Source of the DNA: Paenibacillus antibioticophila
Lineage (GTDB): Bacteria; Bacillota; Bacilli; Paenibacillales; Paenibacillaceae
Direction of reading: 5' to 3'
NCBI RefSeq assembly: GCF_000455265.1
Contig: NZ_HG005139.1
Location: forward strand, 2,511,480-2,575,479
DNA: 64,000 nucleotides
Part shown: piece after piece, positions 27,358-36,635 of the stretch
How positions within the stretch are numbered: the first letter of the stretch is position 1
How the letters are laid out: every line of letters begins with the position of its first letter
Position numbers and translations under genes: made by a program
The notes under the pieces: model-generated
Database searches by the model: none
What the model was told of the DNA's origin: nothing
Seen by the model: the letters and a program-made list of their open reading frames with translations, nothing else

Positions 27358-28128
27358 TCAGTCATGAGTAGTATCATTTTCATCCCCGTTCTCTACTTCC
27401 ATCGCATCGAAGGGAACATAAGTGTCCGCCTCCAAAAGTGTGAGCAAACCCGGGTCTTGGGAATCCATGATCATCCCCATGTATTCCGCTTTATCCTGCA
27501 GAACAGATATGGAAGAAATCACTTCAAAGCCTGAACGTGTATACATCTTGATACGATCGGGATAAGAGACCGTTGGCGACGGTATGATCTCTGAAATGTC
27601 CAGTAATAAGGCATCCGGAATATTTGCGAGCTTCATGCAAAGCTTTGGCAAATACGGATCCTTGTCATCCCATCCCGTCAGAATCGGCTTATCCATCAAG
27701 ATGGACCCGTTCGTCTGCGGTACCTTCGTCCCATTGGCCAGAAGGCCGTTGACCTCGCCGGCATCCGTGAATTCATAGGCGACAACCGGATGCTCCTTCA
27801 CCAAGATATGGAGCTTGCCAGGGAAAGACTTGTCCACGGTCACCGCCTCGATGGAAGGCACCTCAGCTAATCTCCCTTCTATTTTCCCGTTGCTTGTCCC
27901 AAAATAGGGATCGCCCATCTGCACGCCTGCAATCTCCAGAAGTTCCTCATTGGAGTGATACATATTGCCTTCAAACGTAATCTCCGAGATTTTACTGAGC
28001 GAAGAACGGAAAAATAAAACGCAGAGCAGCACCAGAACCAATACAAATAAAATCACAGCTACTTTGCGGCCGCCCTTTTTCTTGGGAGGAATCGGATTCT
28101 TCAATACAGGCACATTCGCTTTATGCAT
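27358..28128 (-). CDS. divIB: DivIB/FtsQ, division protein with POTRA domain
   Basis: Part of the FtsL-DivIC-DivIB complex that activates septal peptidoglycan synthesis. The 256-residue single-pass protein has a basic cytoplasmic N-terminus, a transmembrane helix at about 23-41, a POTRA domain (ISEITFEGNMYHSNEELLEIAGV), and a beta domain to about residue 235, ending with an acidic tail. It follows murA in the cluster. The genes ylxW, ylxX and sbp that follow divIB in B. subtilis are absent. Confidence 0.93.
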   Translation of the reverse strand: MHKANVPVLKNPIPPKKKGGRKVAVILFVLVLVLLCVLFFRSSLSKISEITFEGNMYHSNEELLEIAGVQMGDPYFGTSNGKIEGRLAEVPSIEAVTVDKSFPGKLHILVKEHPVVAYEFTDAGEVNGLLANGTKVPQTNGSILMDKPILTGWDDKDPYLPKLCMKLANIPDALLLDISEIIPSPTVSYPDRIKMYTRSGFEVISSISVLQDKAEYMGMIMDSQDPGLLTLLEADTYVPFDAMEVENGDENDTTHD

Positions 28129-28196
28129 ATCTATTCTCCGTCAAATGCTAAATTTGCCCTGGTTCCCCTCCGGGGAGGGGTCCCTCAGGCATGTGC

Positions 28197-29474
28197 TCAA
28201 GCCAGATCCAGCTTCATAGCCGGCGTCTGACGATGCATCTTACCGCCTAGCCGTTGAAACATCAGCTCGATCCGATCATAGCCGCGATCGATATGATGAA
28301 TCTGTTCCACCACAGTCTTTCCTTGCGCGGCCAAGCCGGCAATGACGAGAGCCGCTCCGGCTCGTAAATCCGTAGCCTCCACCGTGGCTCCGTACAATCT
28401 GGGAACGCCCCGAATGAATGCTGCATTCAAATCCACCGAGATATCTGCGCCCATGCGGACAAGCTCGTCGACATGCTTGAATCTTCCTTCGAACACGGTC
28501 TCCTTCATCAGGGTCATCCCATCGGCTAACGAGAGCAGAACCATGATTTGCGACTGGAGGTCGGTAGGAAAGGACGGATATGGGGACGTAACGATCCGGT
28601 CAACTGCCTTGGGCCTCCCGCTACTGCTTACGGTAATTATATCATCGCAGATCCCGATTTGAACACCGGCACGGCGCAGGACATGAATCAGTGAGGTAAG
28701 GTGGACCGGATTGGCATGTGTGAGCCGAATCGTTCCCCGGGTAGCAGCCGCAGCAATCATCACCGTTCCCGCGACTATTCGGTCCGGAATAATCTCATAC
28801 TCGCAAGGAGTAAGTTTGTCGACTCCCCGAATCGTTATCGTATCCGTGCCCGCGCCTATGATACTGGCTCCGAGTTCATTCAGGAAACGCTGCAGATCCT
28901 GAATTTCCGGCTCCCGCGCCGCATTGGTAATCACGGTTGTCCCTTCAGCCGTTGCAGCAGCCATCATAATATTCTCGGTGGCGCCCACACTCGGGAAGTC
29001 CAGATGGATATCGCAGCCCTTCAATCTGGAAGCTCTGCACCAAAGCTGATTGTCCTGCTCTTCAATCACGGCACCCAGCGCAGACAGCCCCTTCAGATGC
29101 AGATCGATCTTGCGTTCACCTATGGCGCAACCGCCCGGCTGATAGATGCACACCTCACCGAATCTGGCAAGCAGCGGGCCCATCAGAAAAATAGAGGAAC
29201 GCATCAGCTTCATCAACTGCTCCGGAACATGACTGGAGTCAGCCCCTGAAGTGTCCACAGTCACAAGATCATCTCGCTGCACAGCTATACAGCCTAATGC
29301 ATTCAATATCTCCAGCATCACTTCAATATCCAACAGACGGGGAACATTGCGCAGCTGGATCTTGCCTTCCGTCAACAAGGTAGCCGCCAGAATCGGCAGG
29401 GCAGCATTTTTCGCTCCATGGATACGTATGGATCCTGATAGGGGTTGCCCGCCTTCAATCACCAATTTGTCCAA
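28197..29474 (-). CDS. murA: UDP-N-acetylglucosamine 1-carboxyvinyltransferase
   Basis: First committed step of peptidoglycan precursor synthesis (enolpyruvyl transfer from PEP). The 425-residue protein has the catalytic Cys116 in QPGGCAIGERKIDLHL, the fosfomycin-sensitive form, and the N-terminal loop GAKNAALPI. The start is TTG at 29474, directly after GGAGGTGATACA; a longer frame from 29651 reads into murB and is rejected. The gene sits within the division cluster between murB and divIB. Confidence 0.96.
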   Translation of the reverse strand: MDKLVIEGGQPLSGSIRIHGAKNAALPILAATLLTEGKIQLRNVPRLLDIEVMLEILNALGCIAVQRDDLVTVDTSGADSSHVPEQLMKLMRSSIFLMGPLLARFGEVCIYQPGGCAIGERKIDLHLKGLSALGAVIEEQDNQLWCRASRLKGCDIHLDFPSVGATENIMMAAATAEGTTVITNAAREPEIQDLQRFLNELGASIIGAGTDTITIRGVDKLTPCEYEIIPDRIVAGTVMIAAAATRGTIRLTHANPVHLTSLIHVLRRAGVQIGICDDIITVSSSGRPKAVDRIVTSPYPSFPTDLQSQIMVLLSLADGMTLMKETVFEGRFKHVDELVRMGADISVDLNAAFIRGVPRLYGATVEATDLRAGAALVIAGLAAQGKTVVEQIHHIDRGYDRIELMFQRLGGKMHRQTPAMKLDLA

Positions 29475-29490
29475 TGTATCACCTCCGAGT

Positions 29491-30396
29491 TTAACGTTCG
29501 CCCACGAAGAATACCTCCGGTACCAATACAATGTCGTATTCAGACAAAATGGTAGCCTTAATGATCTCCATGAGCTCAAGAACGTTCTCTGCTGTCGCTT
29601 GCCCGGTATTGACGATGAAATTGGCGTGCAGCGTAGAAACCTCGGCTCCACCTACGCTTCGTCCCTTCAAGCCTGCGGATTCGATCAGCCTTGCGGCATA
29701 GTCGCCCGGAGGATTGCGGAATACGCTCCCTGCACAAGGCTGCTGCAGCGGCTGGGTCTTTCTGCGGCGGTCTTTATAGGTGGCCATGGCAGCCGCGATC
29801 TCAAGTCGGTCGCCTTCGCTCAGCACGAAACGGGCTTCTGCAACAATACCGCGTTGGTCATGCAGGAGGGAGTGACGATACCTGAAATCCATATCCTCGC
29901 TTGTGTAAGTAACCAATTCACCTGTCTCCAAAACAATATCAGCAGATTTGAATATACGTGACACATCGGACCCATGTGCGCCGGCATTCATGTACACAGC
30001 TCCGCCCACCGTTCCGGGAACACCTGCAGCGAATTCCAGACCGGTCAGGCCTTGTTTGCCTGCCATTATGCTCAGTCTGACAAAGGAGGCTCCTCCACCG
30101 GCTGTAACCGCGCTGCCGTCGAACCGGATATCCTCGAATCCTTTGCCAAGACGAATGACAGCGCCGCGGATTCCTTTGTCCGATACAAGCATGTTGGAGC
30201 CCTTGCCGATTGTCATCCAGGGAATTTGTTCCTCCCGAAGCTGGCGGATCAGAGAGAGAAGCTGAGCTTTCGTGTCAGGTACGATCATCGCATCCGCCGG
30301 TCCGCCGATCTTCCAGGTCGTATACTTGGACATCGGCTCGTTCGGCAAGATTGCCCCGACCTCTTGTTCTGATAGTTTCGAAATCCACTGCTGCAT
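29491..30396 (-). CDS. murB: UDP-N-acetylenolpyruvoylglucosamine reductase
   Basis: Reduces the MurA product to UDP-MurNAc with NADPH and FAD. The 301-residue protein has the FAD-binding blocks GGPADAMIVP, GKGSNMLVSD and GVPGTVGGAVYMNAGAHG, and the type II signature AGSVFRNPPGDYA with the catalytic serine. RBS AGGAGG precedes the ATG. It follows murG after a 142-bp gap and precedes murA by 16 bases. Confidence 0.96.
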   Translation of the reverse strand: MQQWISKLSEQEVGAILPNEPMSKYTTWKIGGPADAMIVPDTKAQLLSLIRQLREEQIPWMTIGKGSNMLVSDKGIRGAVIRLGKGFEDIRFDGSAVTAGGGASFVRLSIMAGKQGLTGLEFAAGVPGTVGGAVYMNAGAHGSDVSRIFKSADIVLETGELVTYTSEDMDFRYRHSLLHDQRGIVAEARFVLSEGDRLEIAAAMATYKDRRRKTQPLQQPCAGSVFRNPPGDYAARLIESAGLKGRSVGGAEVSTLHANFIVNTGQATAENVLELMEIIKATILSEYDIVLVPEVFFVGER

Positions 30397-30460
30397 CGCA
30401 AATCCCTCCTGTTGATGTTACCGGTACCGCGCCGGCGCTAAAAATCCATGCAAGCGTCAG

Positions 30461-30513
30461 GGTGTCACGAATTATACGGTATCTTATGCCCAGGGGCACA
30501 GGAGTGTGACACC
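30461..30513 (-). promoter_or_regulatory. Inverted repeat around a TATAAT, upstream of murB
   Basis: GGTGTCAC (30461-30468) and GTGACACC (30506-30513) are perfect inverted repeats flanking 37 bases that contain TATAAT on the minus strand (30476-30471). No good -35 box is seen at the expected distance. It may be an internal promoter with an operator, or a hairpin in the murG-murB transcript. Confidence 0.3.
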
Positions 30514-30538
30514 AGCCCAAATCGCTGGCTGGACAGAC

Positions 30539-31657
30539 TTATTTATGCTTGCTCGTACTTGCCAGTCGTTGCAATTCGGAAACCAGCAGCTGTGCAGAAT
30601 CAGGCTTGCCCAGCCCCTTCGAAGCTGCAGACATCCCCGTATGACGCTCCGGGCTCTGCATAATGTCCTGAATCGACCGGAACAGTCTCTGTCCGCTGAG
30701 CTCCGGCTCCAAAATAACACTTGCGGCACCCGCTTTTTCCAGCATTCTCGCATTTTTCTCTTGATGGTTATTGGTAACGTTCGGGGACGGGATCAGGATC
30801 GAAGGCAATCCCAAGGAAGTGATCTCCGCCAAAAAGGAAGCTCCCGCCCGGTTCACAATCAGAGAGGTGGCTGCCAGCACCTCCGGCATATTATGGACGT
30901 AAGGCAACACCTTCAAATTGCCGGGCAGCTGTCCCAGCTTGCCGGCAATCGCTTCCCGGGTCGAATCATAATAGCTCTCTCCGGTGACATAAACAAAAGA
31001 AAGATGGCCCAGCTTCGGCAGCTCCGAAGCCATTTCGACCATCGCCTCATTAATTGCCTTCGCTCCGCGGCTGCCGCCAACCACAAGAACGATCCTGCTG
31101 TCATCAGGTAAACCCAGGCTTTTATAGCCCATCCGCTTATCCGCAGTATGTACAACGGTTGCCCGCGGATTTCCTGTATAAATGACCCGTCCGGCCCCGG
31201 AAAAAGCAGACTCCGAGCCTTCGAAGCTTACTGCGACGGTAGAAACGTATTTGCTAAGAAACTTGTTGGTTAATCCGGGAACGGCATTCTGTTCATGAAT
31301 GACAGTTGGAATGCCCAGCTTGGCTGCCGCATACACCACCGGTCCGCAGACATACCCGCCTGTTCCAACCACGACGTCAGGCTTGAATTCCTTTAGCATC
31401 TGCTTGGAACTGCGGACCCCTTTCAAGAAACGCATCACGGTCTTGACATTGTCCACCGACAACTTCCGTCGGAACCCGGTAATATCGATTGCCCGGAAGG
31501 GCAATCCTGATTTGGGAACGATAGAGCTTTCCAGCCCCCGTTGTCCACCTATATATAGAAATTCTGAAGCGGAATCCTCCGCTGCGCATTGGGCGGCTAC
31601 TGCAAGAGCGGGATAAATGTGTCCCCCCGTGCCTCCGCCGCTAAGAACGACGCGCAT
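30539..31657 (-). CDS. murG: MurG, lipid II-forming GlcNAc transferase
   Basis: Adds GlcNAc to lipid I on the inner membrane face. The 372-residue GT-B protein has GGGTGGHIYPALAVA at the N-terminus, HEQNAVPGLTNK, and the C-terminal nucleotide-sugar block NRAGASFLAEITSLGLPSIL with the following NNHQEKNA. The ATG at 31657 follows AGGTGAG and comes after the spoVE stop by four bases. Confidence 0.96.
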   Translation of the reverse strand: MRVVLSGGGTGGHIYPALAVAAQCAAEDSASEFLYIGGQRGLESSIVPKSGLPFRAIDITGFRRKLSVDNVKTVMRFLKGVRSSKQMLKEFKPDVVVGTGGYVCGPVVYAAAKLGIPTVIHEQNAVPGLTNKFLSKYVSTVAVSFEGSESAFSGAGRVIYTGNPRATVVHTADKRMGYKSLGLPDDSRIVLVVGGSRGAKAINEAMVEMASELPKLGHLSFVYVTGESYYDSTREAIAGKLGQLPGNLKVLPYVHNMPEVLAATSLIVNRAGASFLAEITSLGLPSILIPSPNVTNNHQEKNARMLEKAGAASVILEPELSGQRLFRSIQDIMQSPERHTGMSAASKGLGKPDSAQLLVSELQRLASTSKHK

Positions 31658-31661
31658 AATC

Positions 31662-32759
31662 TCACCTCGCATAACGGGATAAATTAAGTAAAATGCCGAG
31701 TGCAGTCAGCATCAGGGTCAGAGAGGAGCCCCCATAGCTGATCAGCGGCAGCGTAATTCCGGTAACAGGCATGAGACCGATAACGACGCCTATGTTGATA
31801 ACAACCTGAACTCCCACCATACCAACGATCCCTACCGCAAGCAAGCTGCCGAACATATCATCGACCGTCATGGCGACCCTCATGCCTCTCCATATTAATA
31901 TCAAGAAGAGCATCAGGACAAGCAGACCGCCGATAAAGCCCAGTTCTTCAGCCAAAATAGAGAAGATAAAATCCGTCTGCGGCTCCGGCACATAGCTGTA
32001 TTTCTGCCGGCTCATGCCAAGCCCCAATCCAGCCAGCCCTCCAGGACCAATCGCATAGAGCGATTGTATGATCTGGTAACCTGCTCCGAGCGGGTCGGAC
32101 CAAGGGTCAAGGAACGCTGTAATTCGCTGCAGCCGGTAAGGGGCCGCCAAGATAAGCCCGACAAAACCGGCAGCCCCCACCGCGGCAAGCCCTGCCAGGT
32201 GCCGAATCTTTGCGCCGGCCGTAAAGACGATCAACAGCGAAGCGCCAAGCATCACGGTCCCGGTGCCGAGATCGGGCTGAAGCATAATCAAGCCGAAGGC
32301 TAGTCCGATGACGCCAAGCGGCGGCAACAGGCCCTTCGTAAATTGAGTGATTCTGTAGTCTTCTTTACTTAGCCAATAGGACAGGAACAGAATCATGCCC
32401 AGCTTCATGAACTCCGAAGGCTGGATGCCAAAGGAGCTGATTCCTAACCAGCTTCGGGCTCCTCCGCGGACGACCCCGATTCCCGGAATCAGCACGATCA
32501 CCAGCAGAGCGAAGCAAACGAGAAGCAAGGGCTTGGCATATTTTTTCAGTACCCGATAATCCAGATTCATCGTAAAGAACATCGCAATCAAGCCTAGCAC
32601 TGCAAACAATAACTGACGCTTGACAAAGTAGAATGAATCGCCGTAATCATGGAACGCGAGCACCGAGCCCGCACTATACACCATTACAATCCCTATTGTC
32701 AGTAAACCGAGTATGCTGGCCAGTAACCAGAAATCCGGTGCCGAGCGGCCCTTGACCAT
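31662..32759 (-). CDS. spoVE: SEDS-family glycosyltransferase SpoVE (FtsW-like)
   Basis: Polymerises lipid II together with a class B PBP, here presumably SpoVD for spore cortex. The 365-residue protein has about ten transmembrane segments and the SEDS motifs GGARSWLGISSFGIQPSEF, MLQPDLGTG and LISYGGSSLTLML. Position between murD and murG is that of spoVE in Bacillus. It could also serve as the vegetative FtsW if no other copy exists; this window cannot tell. The ATG at 32759 follows AAAGGTGG; a GTG 12 bases upstream overlaps it. Confidence 0.88.
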   Translation of the reverse strand: MVKGRSAPDFWLLASILGLLTIGIVMVYSAGSVLAFHDYGDSFYFVKRQLLFAVLGLIAMFFTMNLDYRVLKKYAKPLLLVCFALLVIVLIPGIGVVRGGARSWLGISSFGIQPSEFMKLGMILFLSYWLSKEDYRITQFTKGLLPPLGVIGLAFGLIMLQPDLGTGTVMLGASLLIVFTAGAKIRHLAGLAAVGAAGFVGLILAAPYRLQRITAFLDPWSDPLGAGYQIIQSLYAIGPGGLAGLGLGMSRQKYSYVPEPQTDFIFSILAEELGFIGGLLVLMLFLILIWRGMRVAMTVDDMFGSLLAVGIVGMVGVQVVINIGVVIGLMPVTGITLPLISYGGSSLTLMLTALGILLNLSRYAR

Positions 32760-32808
32760 CGTGGATGCCACCTTTTCACATGAAGTAGGGGCTTTTCCAC
32801 CCCCCTAC

Positions 32809-34233
32809 TTAAAGGGTATGCACCGCCTCTTTAAAAATGCGTCCACGCTCTTCATAGGAAGAGAACATGTCCCAGCTGGCGCAGGCAGGCGAGAGCAGCA
32901 CGATATCTCCCTCCTCAGCCAGCCCGGCGGCCTGATGAAGCGCAGTGCGAAGCGTGTTGGCGGCACTGTCTTCATTATCGACCAACACCACTTTTGCTAG
33001 ACCGGCCAACTCTGCAACCTGACCTATTTTCTCTCTGGTCTGCCCGAGGGCCACGACAGCCTTCACCTTATTTTGGAGGGCAGGGAGCAGCTCCATATAA
33101 TCGGATCCGCGGTCCAGTCCCCCGGCGATCAGGACAATCGGTCCGGACAGCGCATTTAACGCCGTCACCGTAGCCTTCGAATTGGTCGCCTTTGAATTGT
33201 TATAGTAAGTGATGCCAGACTTATGGGCTACGAATTCCAATCGATGCTCTACGCCCCGGAATGTCCGTAGCGGTTCAATCAGAGCAGCCGGAGCCGCCCC
33301 TGCTGCTACAGACGCGGCGATTGCCGCCAGGGCATTCCCTATGTTGAATCTTCCGGGCAGCATAAGCTCGCTCACATCCATGATGGAATGCTCCGTGCCG
33401 TCCTCATCCCGGTAGATGATAGACCTGCTAAGTCCGTCATCTCCTTCTGATACATAGGACGGGCGTACGAATGCTCCCGGAACCGTAAGCTCCTCCGTGA
33501 GCGAAAAGGGAAGGAGCCGCGCCTTCAGATACGGGACCAGCTGCCGGCAAACCGGATCATCCCAATTGATGACCGCTGTATCCTCCGCCCTCTGGTTCGC
33601 AAATAGCTTGGACTTCGAGGTGATGTAATCCTCCATCGTTCCGTGATAGTCGAGATGCGTCTCTGCCACATTCAGCAGCACGGCAACTGCAGGCCGAAAT
33701 GCTTCAGTTCCTTTTAGCTGGAAGCTGCTAAGCTCAACGACCAGACAATCGTCAGGCTTGGCAGACTCGGCAGCGGCGCAGAGCGGTGTACCGATATTTC
33801 CGGCTACGATGGGCTTCATTCCCGCTGCAGCCAGCATTTCTCCGATCCAGGTGGTCGTTGTCGTCTTCCCGTTGGAGCCGGTAATCCCGATGATGGGAGC
33901 CGCGGTCAAATAGTAGGCGACCTCAACCTCAGTTACAACCTCAATTCCAAGCTCAAGGGCTCGAACCACTGGAGGCGCACTGTACGGAATCCCCGGATTT
34001 TTTACCAACAGCTTCACCTCAGGATGGATCAGGCCATCCGGATGTCCGCCGCATACAACAGAAATGCCCAAAGCTTCCAGCTCGGATGCTTCGGGACTCT
34101 CTTCTCTCGCCTTTTTATCATTCACAGTAACAATCGCCCCATATTGATGCAGGGTCTTTGCAACCTGTACGCCGCTCTTCGCTAAACCGAGGACGACAAC
34201 CTGCCGCCCGCGGTAATCCTCTGGATGATTCAT
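32809..34233 (-). CDS. murD: UDP-N-acetylmuramoylalanine--D-glutamate ligase
   Basis: Adds D-glutamate to UDP-MurNAc-L-Ala. The 474-residue Mur ligase has GLAKSG near the N-terminus, the ATP loop GITGSNGKTTTTTW, and the C-terminal block YNNSKATNSKATVTAL. The ATG at 34233 comes two bases after the mraY stop, with GGGG upstream as ribosome-binding site; the open frame continues into mraY and is not used. Length is a little above the family average. Confidence 0.95.
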   Translation of the reverse strand: MNHPEDYRGRQVVVLGLAKSGVQVAKTLHQYGAIVTVNDKKAREESPEASELEALGISVVCGGHPDGLIHPEVKLLVKNPGIPYSAPPVVRALELGIEVVTEVEVAYYLTAAPIIGITGSNGKTTTTTWIGEMLAAAGMKPIVAGNIGTPLCAAAESAKPDDCLVVELSSFQLKGTEAFRPAVAVLLNVAETHLDYHGTMEDYITSKSKLFANQRAEDTAVINWDDPVCRQLVPYLKARLLPFSLTEELTVPGAFVRPSYVSEGDDGLSRSIIYRDEDGTEHSIMDVSELMLPGRFNIGNALAAIAASVAAGAAPAALIEPLRTFRGVEHRLEFVAHKSGITYYNNSKATNSKATVTALNALSGPIVLIAGGLDRGSDYMELLPALQNKVKAVVALGQTREKIGQVAELAGLAKVVLVDNEDSAANTLRTALHQAAGLAEEGDIVLLSPACASWDMFSSYEERGRIFKEAVHTL

Positions 34234-34235
34234 TC

Positions 34236-35201
34236 CTACAACCCCTTGTTCAAGTAAAGTCCAATGCAAGCCAGCAAGAGGCCGACCGCCCAGAAGGTCA
34301 CTACGACCCGCCACTCTGACCAACCTGATAATTCAAAATGGTGATGGATCGGGCTCATTTTAAATACCCGTTTGCCTCGGGTCTTGAAGGAAACGACCTG
34401 AATCACGACCGAGAGCATTTCTATGACGAAGACGCCGCCAATGATCAGGAAGAGCAGTTCGCTCTTCGTCACGATGGCAATCGCTCCGATGGCTCCGCCG
34501 ATCCCCAGCGAGCCCGTATCGCCCATAAACACCTTCGCCGGATGCGCATTGAACACTAGAAAGCCGAGCACGGCTCCAATCATGGCTGCGGCGCACACGG
34601 CTGCAGGCAATGAGGTAGCCTGCATTGCAATAACAGCATAGGCCCCAAGCGCAATGGCACTCACGCCCGACAGCAAGCCATCCAGACCATCTGTAAAATT
34701 AACCGCATTGCTGATTGCCAGCAGCATCACAACAATAAACGGATAATAGAACCAGGGACCCCAGTCAAACGAAATCCCTGTTCCCGGAATGCCAATGGCC
34801 GTGCTGTGTCCCTCGGACAACAGCAGCGCGCAGAGTATCCCCGAAAACAGCAGCTGCCCGAACAGCTTCTGCCGAGCAGTCAACCCGAGTGATCGCTTGA
34901 ATACAATTTTGATATAATCATCCAGAAAGCCGACCAGGCCGAACCCCAATGTAGCAATCAGGAGGACGTAAAAATCCGTATTTACAACTGAAAATTTCAG
35001 AAATGCCAGGGTAAACGCCAAAATAATGACGATCCCGCCCATTGTAGGCGTTCCCGCCTTCTTCTGATGACTTTGCGGACCTTCTCCGCGGATTTGCTGG
35101 CCAAATTTGAGCCTCCGAAGGAGCGGGATCAGCAAAGGGGCTGAGATGACCGCTAAGATAAACGATACACCGATTGTTAGCAAGATAAGTCCAAAATCCA
35201 T
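34236..35201 (-). CDS. mraY: Phospho-MurNAc-pentapeptide transferase
   Basis: Forms lipid I by moving phospho-MurNAc-pentapeptide to undecaprenyl phosphate. The 321-residue protein has ten predicted transmembrane segments and the active-site motifs [28 protein letters not shown] and PIHHHFE. The ATG follows AAAGGGGGGTG. Order murF-mraY-murD is tight and co-directional. Confidence 0.97.
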   Translation of the reverse strand: MDFGLILLTIGVSFILAVISAPLLIPLLRRLKFGQQIRGEGPQSHQKKAGTPTMGGIVIILAFTLAFLKFSVVNTDFYVLLIATLGFGLVGFLDDYIKIVFKRSLGLTARQKLFGQLLFSGILCALLLSEGHSTAIGIPGTGISFDWGPWFYYPFIVVMLLAISNAVNFTDGLDGLLSGVSAIALGAYAVIAMQATSLPAAVCAAAMIGAVLGFLVFNAHPAKVFMGDTGSLGIGGAIGAIAIVTKSELLFLIIGGVFVIEMLSVVIQVVSFKTRGKRVFKMSPIHHHFELSGWSEWRVVVTFWAVGLLLACIGLYLNKGL

Positions 35202-35225
35202 GGGATCACCCCCCTTTCACCGTAA

Positions 35226-36635
35226 TTATTGAGGAAAAGTGCTTCCTTTGAGCACATCGACGACTTCCTCAAGCTTCATCCCCCGTGAAGCCTTGACCAG
35301 CACCACATCATTTCCATGCAGCACCGAGACCAAGCTCTCAATAAGCTCGCTTTTATCATGATATGCAAAAATAGTGTCATGTTTCATCGTTTCCGCTGCG
35401 CCCTCTGCGATTTTATCGGAAAGCTTGCCGTATGTAAACAGCAAATCCACTTTATCCGGATGGAGGCAGCGTCCGACTTGCAGATGGTACTCCCCTTCCT
35501 CGGGTCCCAGCTCTAGCATATCGCCAAGCACGGCTATCTTTTTCCGGTAACCCTGCTTCTTCTCCAGCACGCCGATGGCAGCCTTCACCGAGGTAGGGCT
35601 TGCATTATAGGCATCATTTAAAATGGTGATTCCACTAGACCCGATAACTGTCTCGATCCGCATTCCGGTAAATTCTGCCTGCTTCAGCCCTGCGGCAATC
35701 TCTTGCTCAGCCACGCCGTAATGGCGCGCAATCGATATGGCAGCCAGCGCATTGACGACATTATGCTCACCGGGCAGATTCAATTCGAACACTTGCTTAT
35801 CCGGGGCAGGATCCTGACTGGAGGTAAAAGCCGTCTTGCTCTCCGAGTACTGAATCATGGTCGGATAAACGTCATTCCCGTCCTTCAAGCCGAAGGTCAG
35901 CGTCTTTAACTCCTCCGGTTTCAGGGTATCCGTCTCCTCCAGCACCTCATGCAGGAGCGGCTCGTCGCCATTAAAGACCAGCAGCCCGCCAGGCTTCATG
36001 CCTGACAGGATTTCCAGCTTGGCGCGCGCGATTTCCTTTCTGGATCCGAGCTGAAGCAAATGGGATTCACCGATATTGGTAATCAGCGCTGTTTCCGGCT
36101 CAGCCAGATTGGAGAGCAGCTCGATTTCGCGCCTTCCGCTCATTCCCATCTCCAGCACGGCAATTTCCGTCGATTCAGGCATCGACAGCAATGTCAGCGG
36201 AAGACCAATGTGATTGTTGAAATTTCCACTTGTCTTATGCACATGAAAGGTGGTTGCCAATAAAGCAAAGACCAAATCCTTGGTCGTCGTCTTGCCGTTA
36301 CTGCCGGTTATGCCGATCACCCGGGTCCCGCATTGATTCAAATAGCTCTTGGCCAATTGCTGCAAGGCGAGAAGTGTGTCCTCGACCAATACCGCCGGAC
36401 CGGGAGCCTCTCCTTTGTCCTTCGCCCACAGTACGGCAGCAGCGCCCGCCGCAAGGCAGTCAGCGGCAAATGCATGTCCGTCAAACCGCTCGCCGGCAAG
36501 CGGAACAAACAGGCAGCCAGGCTGGATTTTACGGGAGTCCGTCACAATGCCTTCGATTCTGATGCTTCCGGCAGACGGGGCAGTAACCGCTCCGCCGCTC
36601 ATGGCTGCAATCTGAGATAATGTCCGAATAATCAC
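35226..36635 (-). CDS. murF: UDP-MurNAc-tripeptide--D-Ala-D-Ala ligase
   Basis: Adds D-Ala-D-Ala to complete the pentapeptide. The 469-residue Mur ligase has the ATP loop GITGSNGKTTTKDL, NNHIGLP, LEMGM and NDAYNASPTSVKAAI, the last diagnostic of MurF. The GTG start at 36635 overlaps the murE stop (GTGA). In B. subtilis murF is outside this cluster; here it sits between murE and mraY, as in many other bacteria. Confidence 0.96.
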   Translation of the reverse strand: MIIRTLSQIAAMSGGAVTAPSAGSIRIEGIVTDSRKIQPGCLFVPLAGERFDGHAFAADCLAAGAAAVLWAKDKGEAPGPAVLVEDTLLALQQLAKSYLNQCGTRVIGITGSNGKTTTKDLVFALLATTFHVHKTSGNFNNHIGLPLTLLSMPESTEIAVLEMGMSGRREIELLSNLAEPETALITNIGESHLLQLGSRKEIARAKLEILSGMKPGGLLVFNGDEPLLHEVLEETDTLKPEELKTLTFGLKDGNDVYPTMIQYSESKTAFTSSQDPAPDKQVFELNLPGEHNVVNALAAISIARHYGVAEQEIAAGLKQAEFTGMRIETVIGSSGITILNDAYNASPTSVKAAIGVLEKKQGYRKKIAVLGDMLELGPEEGEYHLQVGRCLHPDKVDLLFTYGKLSDKIAEGAAETMKHDTIFAYHDKSELIESLVSVLHGNDVVLVKASRGMKLEEVVDVLKGSTFPQ

